Below the pieces are notes generated by a model that was not told the origin of the DNA, ran no database searches, and saw only the letters and a program-made list of their open reading frames with translations. Made by a program: the position numbers and the translations under genes. This document shows positions 7,915-17,551 of a stretch of 64,000 nt of DNA, one piece after another (the first letter of the stretch is position 1; every line of letters begins with the position of its first letter). The DNA comes from CBDCZI01 sp965224495 (GTDB taxonomy: Bacteria; Bacteroidota; Bacteroidia; Cytophagales; JAAEPT01). Where the stretch lies: positions 124,001-188,000 of the forward strand of contig CBDCZI010000025.1 in NCBI GenBank assembly GCA_965224495.1, written 5' to 3'.

Positions 7915-10730
7915 TGGAAGAGCAAGAATACATTGAAATTTACGGAGCAAGAGAACACAACCTGAAAAATATTGATGTCAAAATACCTCGTAATAAATTG
8001 GTTGTTGTTACAGGGGTTAGTGGAAGTGGGAAATCTTCTTTAGCATTTGATACCATTTATGCCGAAGGGCAGCGTCGTTATATGGAGAGCTTTTCTGCCT
8101 ATGCGAGGTCGTTTATCGGGAATATGGAGCGTCCAGATGTCGATAAAATCGAAGGATTGAGTCCTGTCATTTCTATTGAACAAAAAACGACTTCTAAAAA
8201 TCCTCGTTCTACGGTAGGTACTACCACAGAGATATATGATTTTTTACGTTTGTTGTTCGCTCGTGCAGGAGAGGCGTATTCGTACGTTACAAATCAGAAG
8301 ATGATTAAACGTAGTGAAGATGAAATTATCAATATTATTTTAAAGAAACACGAAGGGGAAATTGTGTTAATTCTCGCCCCTGTTATCAAAGGACGTAAAG
8401 GACATTACAGAGAACTTTTTGTGCAAATCCGTAAAATGGGTTATACAAAAGTTCGTATCGATGGGAAAGTAGAAGAGTTGACACCTAAAATGCAACTTGA
8501 CCGTTACAAAACACACGATATTGAAATTGTTATTGACCGAGTTTGTGTAGACGCACCCGAACGATTTAGAATTTCAGAATCGGTAAAAGCAGCAATTAAA
8601 AAAGGTAAAGGGGTATTGTCTATCTTAGATGAAAACGAGGAAGTCAATCATTACTCTAAGTTTTTGATGTGTCCGACTTCAGGAATTGCTTACGAAGAAC
8701 CAGCCCCTAATTCCTTTTCTTTCAACTCACCTTATGGTGCTTGTTCGGAATGCAATGGATTGGGCTCGATACACGAAATCAATGAAAAATCAATTATTGT
8801 TGCTAAAAACCTAAGTGTGAGTCAAGGGGCAATAGGCCCAATTGGCGATTACCGTTCGGTATGGATTTTTAGAGAGATAGAAAAAATGTACGCTTCTTTT
8901 GGTGCGGATATCAAAACAGCACTAAACGATTTACCTAAAAACCTCTACCAAATGTTGTTTTTTGGAGGAGATTATGTAATTAAAAAGAAGTCAAACGCTA
9001 CGGGATTAACTTCTCGAAAAGAAGAAACTTTTGAAGGGTTACTCCCATTTTTGACGAGGCATTTTCAATCAGGAGACGAGAAAATAAGTAAAAATATCAA
9101 AGAGTTTATGGAAGTGAAAACTTGTCCTACATGTGAAGGAGCAAGGTTGAAACAAGAGTCATTACACTTTCTTATTGATGAAAAAAACATATCTCAATTA
9201 GCACAGTTTGACATTACCACTTTAAGTGAGTGGTTTACTGATTTAGAGAGCCGTTTATCGAGTAAACAAATAATTATTGCAAGTGAGGTACTGAAGGAAG
9301 TACGCAAACGTATAGGTTTTCTTTTAGATGTAGGATTAGATTATTTGACTTTAGACCGTTCCTTACGAACACTATCAGGAGGAGAAGCACAACGTATTCG
9401 TTTGGCTACACAGATAGGTACGCAATTAGTCGGAGTCACCTACATTATGGATGAGCCAAGTATTGGTTTGCATCAGCGAGATAATGTGAAATTGATAAAA
9501 GCATTACAGGATTTACGTGATATTGGCAATACGGTATTAGTTGTTGAACACGACAAAGATATGATGTTAGCGGCCGATTATTTGTTAGACATTGGTCCAG
9601 GAGCAGGTCGTCACGGTGGAGAAGTTGTTTCTCAAGGAACACCAAAAGAAGCATTAAAAGCAGATACGATTACTGCTAATTTTTTATCAAACAAAACACA
9701 GATAGCTATTCCTGAAAAGCGAAGAGAAGGAAATGGAGCGGTTATAAAATTAAAAGGAGCTGACGGAAACAACCTCAAAAACCAAAATTTAACTTTGCCT
9801 TTGGGTAAGTTTATTTGTGTAACAGGCGTTTCTGGAAGTGGGAAAAGTACGCTAATACATGATACTTTACACCCTATTTTAGCCAAAGAGTTTTATAATT
9901 CAAAAAAAGAACCCTTGACGTATAAGTCAATCGAAGGGTTAAAAGAAATAGATAAGGTGATAGAAGTTGATCAATCACCTATTGGGCGAACACCACGTTC
10001 TAACCCAGCTACTTATACGGGTGTTTTTTCTGATATTCGTTCGCTTTACACACAGTTACCAGAGTCCAAAATTAGAGGTTATAAACCAGGGCGTTTTTCG
10101 TTTAATGTAAAAGGAGGACGTTGTGAATCTTGTGAAGGAGCGGGCTTAAAAGTGATAGAGATGGATTTTTTACCAAGTGTCCATGTACCTTGCGAAATTT
10201 GTAAAGGCAAACGTTACAACCGTGAAACTTTAGAGATTAGATTTAAAGGAAAATCCATTTCTGATGTATTGGAGATGACAGTTAATCAAGCGGTTGAGTT
10301 TTTTGATTTTCAACCACGAATTTTGCGTAAAATACAAACCTTACAAGATGTAGGTTTGGGTTATATTACTTTAGGACAACACGCCACAACGGTTTCGGGA
10401 GGAGAAGCTCAGCGTATTAAATTGGCAACAGAACTTTCTAAACGAGACACAGGAAAAACCTTTTATATTCTTGACGAACCGACAACAGGGTTGCATTTCA
10501 AGGATATTCAATTGTTATTAGACGTCTTGAATAAGTTGGTGGATAAAGGAAACACCGTACTGGTTATTGAACACAATATGGATATTATCAAGGTATCTGA
10601 CCATGTTATTGATGTTGGACCAGAAGGAGGGAAAGATGGAGGAAAGATTATAGTAGAAGGAACACCTGAAAAGGTGAGTAAAAGTAAATTAGGCTATACG
10701 GCTAAGTTTTTGAAAGCTGAATTGGGTTAA
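7914..10730 (+). CDS. uvrA: Excinuclease ABC subunit A (UvrA)
   Basis: 938 residues, normal UvrA length, GTG start sharing its G with the preceding TAG. UvrA is the damage-recognition ATPase of nucleotide excision repair. Two ABC modules are visible: Walker A GVSGSGKSSLAFDTIYAEGQ near residue 33 and GVSGSGKSTLIHDT near residue 640, with signature sequences LSGGEAQRIRLA and VSGGEAQRIKLA. Zinc modules appear as CSEC in the first half and as CESCEGAG plus CEICKGKRYN in the second. The gene is a cytoplasmic housekeeping gene that appears intact. It is convergent with recX and separated from it by about 30 nt. Confidence 0.97.
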   Translation: MEEQEYIEIYGAREHNLKNIDVKIPRNKLVVVTGVSGSGKSSLAFDTIYAEGQRRYMESFSAYARSFIGNMERPDVDKIEGLSPVISIEQKTTSKNPRSTVGTTTEIYDFLRLLFARAGEAYSYVTNQKMIKRSEDEIINIILKKHEGEIVLILAPVIKGRKGHYRELFVQIRKMGYTKVRIDGKVEELTPKMQLDRYKTHDIEIVIDRVCVDAPERFRISESVKAAIKKGKGVLSILDENEEVNHYSKFLMCPTSGIAYEEPAPNSFSFNSPYGACSECNGLGSIHEINEKSIIVAKNLSVSQGAIGPIGDYRSVWIFREIEKMYASFGADIKTALNDLPKNLYQMLFFGGDYVIKKKSNATGLTSRKEETFEGLLPFLTRHFQSGDEKISKNIKEFMEVKTCPTCEGARLKQESLHFLIDEKNISQLAQFDITTLSEWFTDLESRLSSKQIIIASEVLKEVRKRIGFLLDVGLDYLTLDRSLRTLSGGEAQRIRLATQIGTQLVGVTYIMDEPSIGLHQRDNVKLIKALQDLRDIGNTVLVVEHDKDMMLAADYLLDIGPGAGRHGGEVVSQGTPKEALKADTITANFLSNKTQIAIPEKRREGNGAVIKLKGADGNNLKNQNLTLPLGKFICVTGVSGSGKSTLIHDTLHPILAKEFYNSKKEPLTYKSIEGLKEIDKVIEVDQSPIGRTPRSNPATYTGVFSDIRSLYTQLPESKIRGYKPGRFSFNVKGGRCESCEGAGLKVIEMDFLPSVHVPCEICKGKRYNRETLEIRFKGKSISDVLEMTVNQAVEFFDFQPRILRKIQTLQDVGLGYITLGQHATTVSGGEAQRIKLATELSKRDTGKTFYILDEPTTGLHFKDIQLLLDVLNKLVDKGNTVLVIEHNMDIIKVSDHVIDVGPEGGKDGGKIIVEGTPEKVSKSKLGYTAKFLKAELG

Positions 10731-10761
10731 AGCGAAGTTTGAGGGGTTACAGTAACTCGTG

Positions 10762-11250
10762 TCAATGAGATTGTTGTAATTCATCAATGACATCGGTGAT
10801 CATTCCTGAATCGTAACCTTTCAAAAATAACGCTTTTAATATTTTTTGTTTGATTTCAAAATCATTTATGCCTTTGGTTGTCCTTAATCTGTTCTCCACC
10901 AATTCGTTTACTTTTTGGTAATAGTCGCTGTCTTTTATTTCGTTAGCAATTACTTTTTCTATTGTGTCGCTGTCTATATCCCGCTGTTTGAGGTAATGAA
11001 TAATTTTAATTTTACCCCAGCTTTTATAATAAAACCGACCTCGGACAATAGAGCGGACGTACCGTTCTTCGTCGAGGTATTTCTCGTCTATCAAATAATC
11101 TATGATTTTATCTTGCTCTACAATATCGGGTAATAAGGTGTCTAGTTTTATGTAAACTTCCTTCTTGCAGCGGTCTTGGTAAGCACAGTATTTTGCCATC
11201 TTAACGAGAATAGCTTTTATCTCTTTATCCCTTTCCGTACTTGCTTCCAT
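10762..11250 (-). CDS. recX: Regulatory protein RecX
   Basis: 162 residues of the RecX family, which bind RecA and limit filament growth. Typical three-helix repeat features are AKYCAYQDRCKKEVYIKL, LIDEKYLDEERYVRSIVRGR, then WGKIKIIHYLKQRDI and KALFLKGYDS. Length is normal. Its start overlaps the end of the minus-strand O-antigen-ligase-like frame by about 26 nt, so the two may be co-transcribed. recA is not in this window. Confidence 0.9.
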   Translation of the reverse strand: MEASTERDKEIKAILVKMAKYCAYQDRCKKEVYIKLDTLLPDIVEQDKIIDYLIDEKYLDEERYVRSIVRGRFYYKSWGKIKIIHYLKQRDIDSDTIEKVIANEIKDSDYYQKVNELVENRLRTTKGINDFEIKQKILKALFLKGYDSGMITDVIDELQQSH

Positions 11251-12515
11251 CGTTGTCTAAAAAAGGAATGACACAAAATAACACAATATAATTAGCTCCT
11301 AATTGTGTTTCTATACTGTTTTCGACTACAAAAGAAAGAGCCAAAATTAAATAATGAAGGACTAAAAAAGCAGGGTAGTTACTTTTCCAAAAGAGAGGTG
11401 CAAAGAAGGAAGATAACAAGGCGATTGTCCCGATGACACCAAAAGATACTAACCAGTATAAGTATTGGTTATGAGGTTCTAAGACACTTCGTTCTATGAT
11501 TTTTGGGTAGTCTTTAGTGTAGGTTTTTTTTATGGCGTGTTTTAAATTCCCTACGCCTATACCAAGCCATTTGTTTTCTTGAAAGATAGATGCTCCCACT
11601 TTGTAAGAATACCAACGAGCGGTTAATGAATAGTTATTTGCACGTTCTTCGGTTTCTATTTTGGATAAATCGTCATACATATTAGCTACTTTATTCTGCA
11701 CGGAAGTCAGGCTAATAAAAGCGATATAGGGAACAATAACGAGAAGAAGTAAAATACCTCCACCCAGTTTGTAGCGTTTTTCTTTTAAAATAACTTGGTA
11801 TAAAACAAGAAGTCCTGCAATACCATAAAAGGCGATTAAGCCACTTCTTACAGCAGCGACATGTAAGAAAAGGATTAAAAAAATACCTCCAATTCGATAA
11901 ATCCATCGTTCGTGTTTAGAGAAAAGGCAAGAATTTTTCGGTGTGTAGTTTCCAAGCGATAAAAACAGAAAAACATACAAATAAGCTATACCTCACATGG
12001 TTAACAACTACAGGTAGTGCCTTTGATCTTCGTATTAAATCATTTATTTCGTCAAAATGAAAGACATAATTAATGATAGAGCCTATAGCTGTAATTAAAG
12101 TAATCAGGAAAAATAGGTAATAAAGCCCAGAATATTGTTTTCGGGAGAGTTGGGAGGTCGCTAATAAGGCTAAAGGTAAAAGTAAGAAAGGGATTTTAAC
12201 CATAAATCTACCCTTCCAATAGCCCGTATCCACACCGTCTTCGATAAAAAAATAACCCAAGGCATAAACAAAGAATACTACGGTAAGTAGTAAATAACTT
12301 TTGTTCTGCTTGTTTGATTTGATAGTCGCTATTAAGTCTTTTCTAAAAAAAGCAGTAACCAAAAAGCCCAATAACCCAATAGTAGGTAGCACTTTGACTG
12401 TTTCTAAAAAGAAAAGGCTAACAACTAAAACAGCTAAGAATAAGTAGCTTAATTTTTCTCTTAGCGTTACCAACGGTGTTGTGTTCATTTGTTGTTTGTC
12501 TAATTGTGCTGACAT
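11225..12515 (-). pseudogene. O-antigen ligase / polymerase-like gene, frameshifted
   Basis: Two overlapping minus-strand frames are the two halves of one membrane protein. The first runs 12515 to 11916 (199 aa, MSAQLDKQQMNT...; about five membrane segments). The second runs 11980 to 11225, with meaningful sequence from about KNSCLFSKHERW; further membrane segments are followed by the conserved Wzy/ligase-like loop LGIGVGNLKHA...EPHNQYLYWLVSFG, the signature of the O-antigen ligase (Wzy_C) family. The frames change at a run of five A in coding sense (positions about 11934-11938). Removing one A would join HTE to NSCLFSKHERW. Such proteins polymerise or ligate surface polysaccharide in the inner membrane. 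This is either a true pseudogene or a homopolymer sequencing error. Confidence 0.8.
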
Positions 12516-12579
12516 ATTACAGCTTCTGAGTTATTTGGTCATTATTTCTTAACAATGAAGTTACGAAAAACAAGTCCAT

Positions 12580-12608
12580 AAAAAAAGCCTCGAAAAACGA
12601 GGCTTTTA
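12580..12608 (-). terminator. Terminator after atpC
   Basis: Read on the minus strand, AAGCCTCG and CGAGGCTT pair around a TTTTT loop and are followed by seven T. It ends the atpD-atpC transcript. Confidence 0.85.
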
Positions 12609-12631
12609 AATATTATAAGAAATGATAGAAA

Positions 12632-12883
12632 TTAATCTTCGATAACACTTTCAGCTAAAACGATAATATTGTTATCTAATACTTCTACCACTCCACCTGA
12701 AATAGTTACAGATTGGGTACTGCCAGTAGTTGATTGTACTGTAAGTACACCTTTTGCTAAAGCACTAATCAAATCAGCGTGATTTCTTAATACTTGAAAA
12801 GAACCATTTACTCCTGGTAAAGTGACTGAATCAATGTCGCCAGAAAGTACATTCTTGTCTGGAGTTATAACTTCTATTTTCAT
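12632..12883 (-). CDS. atpC: F1 ATP synthase epsilon subunit, short form
   Basis: About 83 residues starting MKIEVITPDKNVLSGDIDSV; the frame is open upstream but the ATG at 12883 gives the family N-terminus. It forms the beta-sandwich head of the F1 central stalk (GVNGSFQVLRNHADLISAL). The protein ends after IIVLAESVIED, so it lacks the C-terminal helical pair that inhibits ATP hydrolysis in E. coli; short epsilon subunits are usual in Bacteroidota. It lies 43 nt downstream of atpD. The rest of the atp operon is not here, also a common arrangement in Flavobacteriia. Confidence 0.93.
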   Translation of the reverse strand: MKIEVITPDKNVLSGDIDSVTLPGVNGSFQVLRNHADLISALAKGVLTVQSTTGSTQSVTISGGVVEVLDNNIIVLAESVIED

Positions 12884-12926
12884 AATAAGGTATTTATAAA
12901 GTTGCTCCCGAAGGAGCAACAATGTT

Positions 12927-14426
12927 TTATTTAGCTTCAGCTAATAATTTTTCACCTTTAGCAATTGCCTCGTCGATATCACCAACTAAGTTAAATGCAG
13001 ATTCAGGTAAGTGATCTAATTCACCAGTAAGAATCATATTAAATCCTTTGATAGTAGCTTTTAGATCAACTAATACACCTTTAAGACCTGTAAATTGCTC
13101 AGCAACGTGAAACGGTTGAGATAAGAATCTCTGTACACGACGTGCTCTATGAACAACTTGTTTATCTTCTTCAGATAATTCTTCCATACCCAAAATTGCA
13201 ATAATATCTTGCAATTCGTTGTAACGTTGAATAATCTCTTTTACGTTTTGTGCACAATCGTAGTGCTCATCTCCTAAAATATCAGCAGACAAAATTCTTG
13301 AAGTAGAATCCAAAGGATCTACTGCAGGATAGATTCCTAATTCAGCAATTTTACGAGAAAGTACTGTTGTAGCATCTAAGTGAGAGAATGTTGTTGCAGG
13401 CGCTGGATCCGTTAAATCATCTGCAGGTACATATACTGCTTGTACAGATGTAATAGAACCTTTCTTAGTAGAAGTAATTCTTTCTTGCATCAATCCCATT
13501 TCAGAAGCAAGAGTTGGTTGGTAACCAACAGCAGAAGGCATACGACCTAAAAGAGCCGATACTTCAGAACCTGCTTGTGTAAAACGGAAAATGTTATCAA
13601 TAAAGAATAAGATATCTTTTCCTTTACCGTCTTCACCTCCATCACGGAAATATTCTGCAACTGTCAATCCTGACAATGCAACACGAGCACGAGCTCCAGG
13701 TGGTTCGTTCATTTGACCGAATACCAAAGTAGCTTGTGATTTAATTAATTCTTTTTCGTCAACTAAAGATAGATCCCATCCACCTTTTTCCATGTCTTCA
13801 ACGAATTTTTCACCGTAACGGATTACGTTTGATTCAATCATCTCACGTAACAAATCATTTCCCTCACGTGTTCTTTCTCCAACTCCAGCAAATACTGAAA
13901 GTCCTTCGTAAGCTTTAGCAATGTTATTGATTAATTCCATAATCAATACGGTTTTACCAACACCAGCTCCTCCAAAAAGCCCAATTTTACCTCCTTTTAC
14001 GTAAGGCTCTAATAAATCAATAACTTTGATACCTGTGTAAAGTACCTCTGTTGATGTAGATAGCTCATCAAATTTAGGTGCTGAACGGTGAATTGACGCA
14101 CCTACTTTAGATTCTGGTTGAGGAATACCATCGATAGCGCCTCCAACTACGTTGAATAACCTCCCTTTGATAGCTTCTCCTGTAGGCATCATAATCGGAG
14201 CACCTGTATCTGTAACAGTCATTCCTCTTTGTAATCCCTCAGTACCTTCCATCGAAATCGTTCTAACACGATCTTCACCTAAATGTTGTTGTACTTCTAA
14301 AACCAATTTTTGACCATTTGATTTCTCAACAAAAATTGCGTCAAGTATCTCTGGCAACTTTGATCCCTCAAAGTTAACATCAACTACAGGACCAATTACC
14401 TGTGTTATTTTACCGGTATTTGCCAT
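12927..14426 (-). CDS. atpD: F1 ATP synthase beta subunit
   Basis: 499 residues, normal length. This is the catalytic subunit of the F1 head. Walker A is GGAGVGKTVLIMELI, the catalytic Glu region is GVGERTREGNDL, Walker B is ILFFIDNIFRF, and the DELSEED-loop counterpart is EELSEEDKQVVHRAR. Codon use is strongly biased, as expected for an abundant protein. It is upstream of atpC in a two-gene unit ending at the terminator at 12580. Confidence 0.98.
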   Translation of the reverse strand: MANTGKITQVIGPVVDVNFEGSKLPEILDAIFVEKSNGQKLVLEVQQHLGEDRVRTISMEGTEGLQRGMTVTDTGAPIMMPTGEAIKGRLFNVVGGAIDGIPQPESKVGASIHRSAPKFDELSTSTEVLYTGIKVIDLLEPYVKGGKIGLFGGAGVGKTVLIMELINNIAKAYEGLSVFAGVGERTREGNDLLREMIESNVIRYGEKFVEDMEKGGWDLSLVDEKELIKSQATLVFGQMNEPPGARARVALSGLTVAEYFRDGGEDGKGKDILFFIDNIFRFTQAGSEVSALLGRMPSAVGYQPTLASEMGLMQERITSTKKGSITSVQAVYVPADDLTDPAPATTFSHLDATTVLSRKIAELGIYPAVDPLDSTSRILSADILGDEHYDCAQNVKEIIQRYNELQDIIAILGMEELSEEDKQVVHRARRVQRFLSQPFHVAEQFTGLKGVLVDLKATIKGFNMILTGELDHLPESAFNLVGDIDEAIAKGEKLLAEAK

Positions 14427-14558
14427 TTTATATTAAATGTTTATATACTTAATGAATTTCTTCAACTAATCCAAATGCAAAAATACGCTGAAATTTAGTT
14501 TTTCCAAAAGTTAGTAAGACTTATTTTACAGCTTTTTAAAGATATTTTCTGAATAGGA

Positions 14559-16052
14559 TTACCCTTTTGGTTTTATCAATCCTAATTCTATCCGTATGGT
14601 TGTTCCTTTGCCTTCAGACGACGCTTTTACAAATATTTTTCCTTGGTGGTATTCTTTTATTATTCTTTTGGTCAAAGCTAAGCCCAATCCCCATCCTCTT
14701 TTTTTTGTGGAATACCCTGCTTTAAATATTTTTTTATGGGAGGATTTTTTTATTCCGACACCAGTGTCTTCTATTTCAATAATGACTTTTTGATTTTCTT
14801 TAAATAAATTTAATTGCAATTCCCCCTTTCCTGACATTGCATCTACTGCATTTTTGATTAGGTTTTCAAACACCCAACCGAGTAATTGTTTATTGTAAGA
14901 GACCAATAGGCTGGTTGACGAGCTTGTCGTTGAAAGCTGAACGTGTGGCGAAATACGTGGTTTCATATACGACAGGACGTAATTAACTTCAGTTATTAAG
15001 TCTCCCGTGTCTAATTTGGGACGAGAACCAATTTTAGAAAAACGATCAGTAATAAGTTCTAGTCGATCAACGTCTTTTTCTATCTCTTGAAAACCTACTT
15101 CATTTTTGTATTGCTCTTTTAATACTTCAACCCACGCCATAAGCGAAGAGATAGGTGTGCCGAGTTGATGGGCTGTTTCTTTTGACATTCCGACCCAAAG
15201 AAAATTTCGTTCATAACGGCTTTCTGAATGAAGATAAAAATAAAGGACTAAAGCAAAACAAAGAATGAGAATGATGAAAATAACAGGGTAAAATTTAATC
15301 ATCGCTAACAAGTTTGTCTCCTCCATAAAAAGGAATTCTTCCCCTATTTTTATAGGTTCTACTGCTATTTTGAGTGCTTCTATTTGTGTTGTTAAATGTT
15401 CGTTCTCAAATTTTTCATTCTTATCTAAGTTCCCGTAAGCTAAGATTTTTGTTTTTGTTTTGTCTGTATATAAGACGGGAACAGAAACCACGTTATGTTC
15501 AATTTCGTGTAAATACGAATTTAATAATTCATCAAAAACCAAATTAATATCTTTGTGAATTTTTGATTGACTGTAATAAAGGTAATTCCATCCTCCGTCG
15601 GGTAATTGTATAGCAATCGGGCGGTATTGTTTACGCATTAATCGCAAGACGGTATCCAAAGAAGTTATGCCATAAGAAGCTTCTATATTTCGGGAATGTA
15701 AGACGTTGCGTCGCTGGTCTGTCAATAAAACAGGGATTGTTTTGTTGTTTTTCACTAAATCAAAAACAAGGCTAAAATCTCTGTCTTTATTATCTATCGA
15801 AGGTAAACGCTTAATAGCTTTTGCCCATAAACGTAATTTCTTTTGTTCTTCGTCATCCAATTCTTTAAACAACATTTCTAAATCAGCGAGCAGTTTTCGT
15901 TGCTGTTTGATAGTTTGTACCCAGATACGGGCATTCTCTTTCTCATTTCCCTCTACTTTTTTTACCAATTTGTAAGTGTATAAAAGAGAAAAAAGCAAAA
16001 CGACCACCAGTACTATAACGGCTAATCGTTTCCATAATTTATTATTTGTCAT
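14559..16052 (-). CDS. Membrane sensor histidine kinase
   Basis: 497 residues. A transmembrane segment near the N-terminus (~9-28) and a second near ~255-278 (FYPVIFIILILCFALVLYFY) bracket an extracytoplasmic sensor region with no domain I recognise. The cytoplasmic part has a HisKA H-box ETAHQLGTPISSLMAW (His ~300), an N-box FENLIKNAVDAM, a G1 box IEIEDTGVGI and a G2 box GWGLGLALTKRI, so both the phospho-acceptor and ATP-binding sites look intact. No response regulator is adjacent, so the partner is unknown. The HxxGTP form of the H-box is common in flavobacterial kinases. Confidence 0.92.
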   Translation of the reverse strand: MTNNKLWKRLAVIVLVVVLLFSLLYTYKLVKKVEGNEKENARIWVQTIKQQRKLLADLEMLFKELDDEEQKKLRLWAKAIKRLPSIDNKDRDFSLVFDLVKNNKTIPVLLTDQRRNVLHSRNIEASYGITSLDTVLRLMRKQYRPIAIQLPDGGWNYLYYSQSKIHKDINLVFDELLNSYLHEIEHNVVSVPVLYTDKTKTKILAYGNLDKNEKFENEHLTTQIEALKIAVEPIKIGEEFLFMEETNLLAMIKFYPVIFIILILCFALVLYFYLHSESRYERNFLWVGMSKETAHQLGTPISSLMAWVEVLKEQYKNEVGFQEIEKDVDRLELITDRFSKIGSRPKLDTGDLITEVNYVLSYMKPRISPHVQLSTTSSSTSLLVSYNKQLLGWVFENLIKNAVDAMSGKGELQLNLFKENQKVIIEIEDTGVGIKKSSHKKIFKAGYSTKKRGWGLGLALTKRIIKEYHQGKIFVKASSEGKGTTIRIELGLIKPKG

Positions 16053-16128
16053 AAGAATGAACGGTTTGTGTTATTTATTTGTATCATATCTAAATTAAAT
16101 GCAAGTTTTAATTTCTAACAATAACCCT

Positions 16129-16136
16129 TATCTTTG
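16129..16136 (+). promoter_or_regulatory. Bacteroidota -7 box (TATCTTTG) before hemA
   Basis: TATCTTTG lies 22 nt before the hemA ATG and agrees with the TAnnTTTG consensus. Confidence 0.75.
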
Positions 16137-16157
16137 TAATTAGAATAGGACTAAAGT

Positions 16158-17435
16158 ATGCAAAATACATTTAAATCAGTAAGTCTAACCTACCGAAAAG
16201 CATCAGTAGAGATAAGAAGTTTACTTTCTCTTGATGAAATAACGTGTAAGTTAGTACTTCAACATATAAAAGATCTCACAAATATTTCTGAGGCATTGGT
16301 CGTTTCGACTTGCAACAGAACAGAAATCTATTATTCTTCATCAGAAGATAAAAGTACTGATTTAATTAAATTGATTGCAATAGTTAAAGGTGTAAATAAT
16401 ATTACGGACTTCCAAGATCACTTTAATATCATTAATAACCACGACGAGGCGATTAATCACTTATTTGAGGTTTCTATGGGCTTAGATGCACAAGTGGTTG
16501 GTGATATTCAGATTTCAAATCAAATAAAACGCGCTTACCAATATTCGACAGATATGGATTTGGCAGGTCCTTTTGTTCACCGTATTATGCACACGGTGTT
16601 TTTTACAAACAAAAGAGTGGTACAAGAAACGTCGTTTAGAGATGGAGCTGCTTCCGTATCTTATGCAGCAGTAGAAATGGCAGAAGGAATTTCTTCTTCA
16701 TTTGTTAACCCAAAAGCGTTGATTATAGGCTTGGGAGAAATGGGGGTTGATGTCGCTAAGAACTTTCAAAATTCAGATTTTAAAGAAATTACACTTTGCA
16801 ATCGTACGGATAGTAAAGCAGAAGAATTAGCAAAAGACTTAGGTTACCAAGTATTGCCTTTTGATAAATTACACCAAGAATTAAAATCATTTGATGTAAT
16901 TATTTCGGCAGCGACAGTTGAAGAATATTTGATTACAAAAGAAGATTTCCCTAAATCTGCTGTGCTTTCTTATAAGTATGTGATTGATATGGGAATACCA
17001 AGAAGTATAGACCCTGTAATTGAAGATATTGCCGGTGTGATACTTTATGATATTGATCAAATTCAAAATAAAACGTCAAAAGCACTTCAAAAACGAATTG
17101 ATGCTGTTCCTGATGTAAAGCGAATTATTGCCGAAGCAATTGTTGAGTTTAATCAATGGGCAAGAGAAATGGAAATTTCGCCGATTATTAATAAATTAAA
17201 AACAGCTTTTGAGCAAATAAGACAAGAAGAAATCAATCGTTACACCAAAAAGCTTACTGAAGAAGAGGTTGAGAAAGTGGATAAAATAACGAAAAATATT
17301 ATGCAAAAGGTGATTAAACTACCCATATTACAGCTCAAAGAAGCTTGTAAGCGTGGGGAGGAAAATACCTTGGTAGATGTACTGAACGAGTTGTTTGATT
17401 TGGAGAATTTGGAAACAAAGACTTGTCCTAAATAA
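16158..17435 (+). CDS. hemA: Glutamyl-tRNA reductase
   Basis: 425 residues. It reduces glutamyl-tRNA(Glu) to glutamate-1-semialdehyde, the first step of C5 haem synthesis. The N-terminal catalytic domain contains VVSTCNRTEIYY with the catalytic Cys, and RKASVEIRS near the start. The NADPH-binding domain shows LIIGLGEMGVDVAKN, and a C-terminal dimerisation helix follows. Length is normal. The gene has its own promoter box and ends at a strong terminator, so it is monocistronic here; hemL and other haem genes are not adjacent. Confidence 0.95.
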   Translation: MQNTFKSVSLTYRKASVEIRSLLSLDEITCKLVLQHIKDLTNISEALVVSTCNRTEIYYSSSEDKSTDLIKLIAIVKGVNNITDFQDHFNIINNHDEAINHLFEVSMGLDAQVVGDIQISNQIKRAYQYSTDMDLAGPFVHRIMHTVFFTNKRVVQETSFRDGAASVSYAAVEMAEGISSSFVNPKALIIGLGEMGVDVAKNFQNSDFKEITLCNRTDSKAEELAKDLGYQVLPFDKLHQELKSFDVIISAATVEEYLITKEDFPKSAVLSYKYVIDMGIPRSIDPVIEDIAGVILYDIDQIQNKTSKALQKRIDAVPDVKRIIAEAIVEFNQWAREMEISPIINKLKTAFEQIRQEEINRYTKKLTEEEVEKVDKITKNIMQKVIKLPILQLKEACKRGEENTLVDVLNELFDLENLETKTCPK

Positions 17436-17445
17436 AATTAGAATA

Positions 17446-17486
17446 CAAAAAAGGGCTCATTTATTAAGTTAAATGAGCCCTTTTTT
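17446..17486 (+). terminator. Terminator after hemA
   Basis: A long stem, AAAAGGGCTCATTTA with TAAATGAGCCCTTTT, has a short TTAAGT loop and ends in a T-run. It lies about 15 nt after the hemA stop. Confidence 0.92.
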
Positions 17487-17551
17487 GTGCTTTATAAGTT
17501 CTTTTCTTGCACTTTGTTTTCTCTCTATTTTTTTAACACTATCTTGCAACT

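Noticed and set aside
9000..10000. Long minus-strand frames inside uvrA and other genes
   Set aside because: They are antisense shadows of strongly coding plus-strand genes with no motifs or signals of their own.
12632..12883. Truncated atpC as a sign of decay
   Set aside because: Short epsilon subunits without the helical C-terminus are usual in Bacteroidota, and a terminator follows normally.
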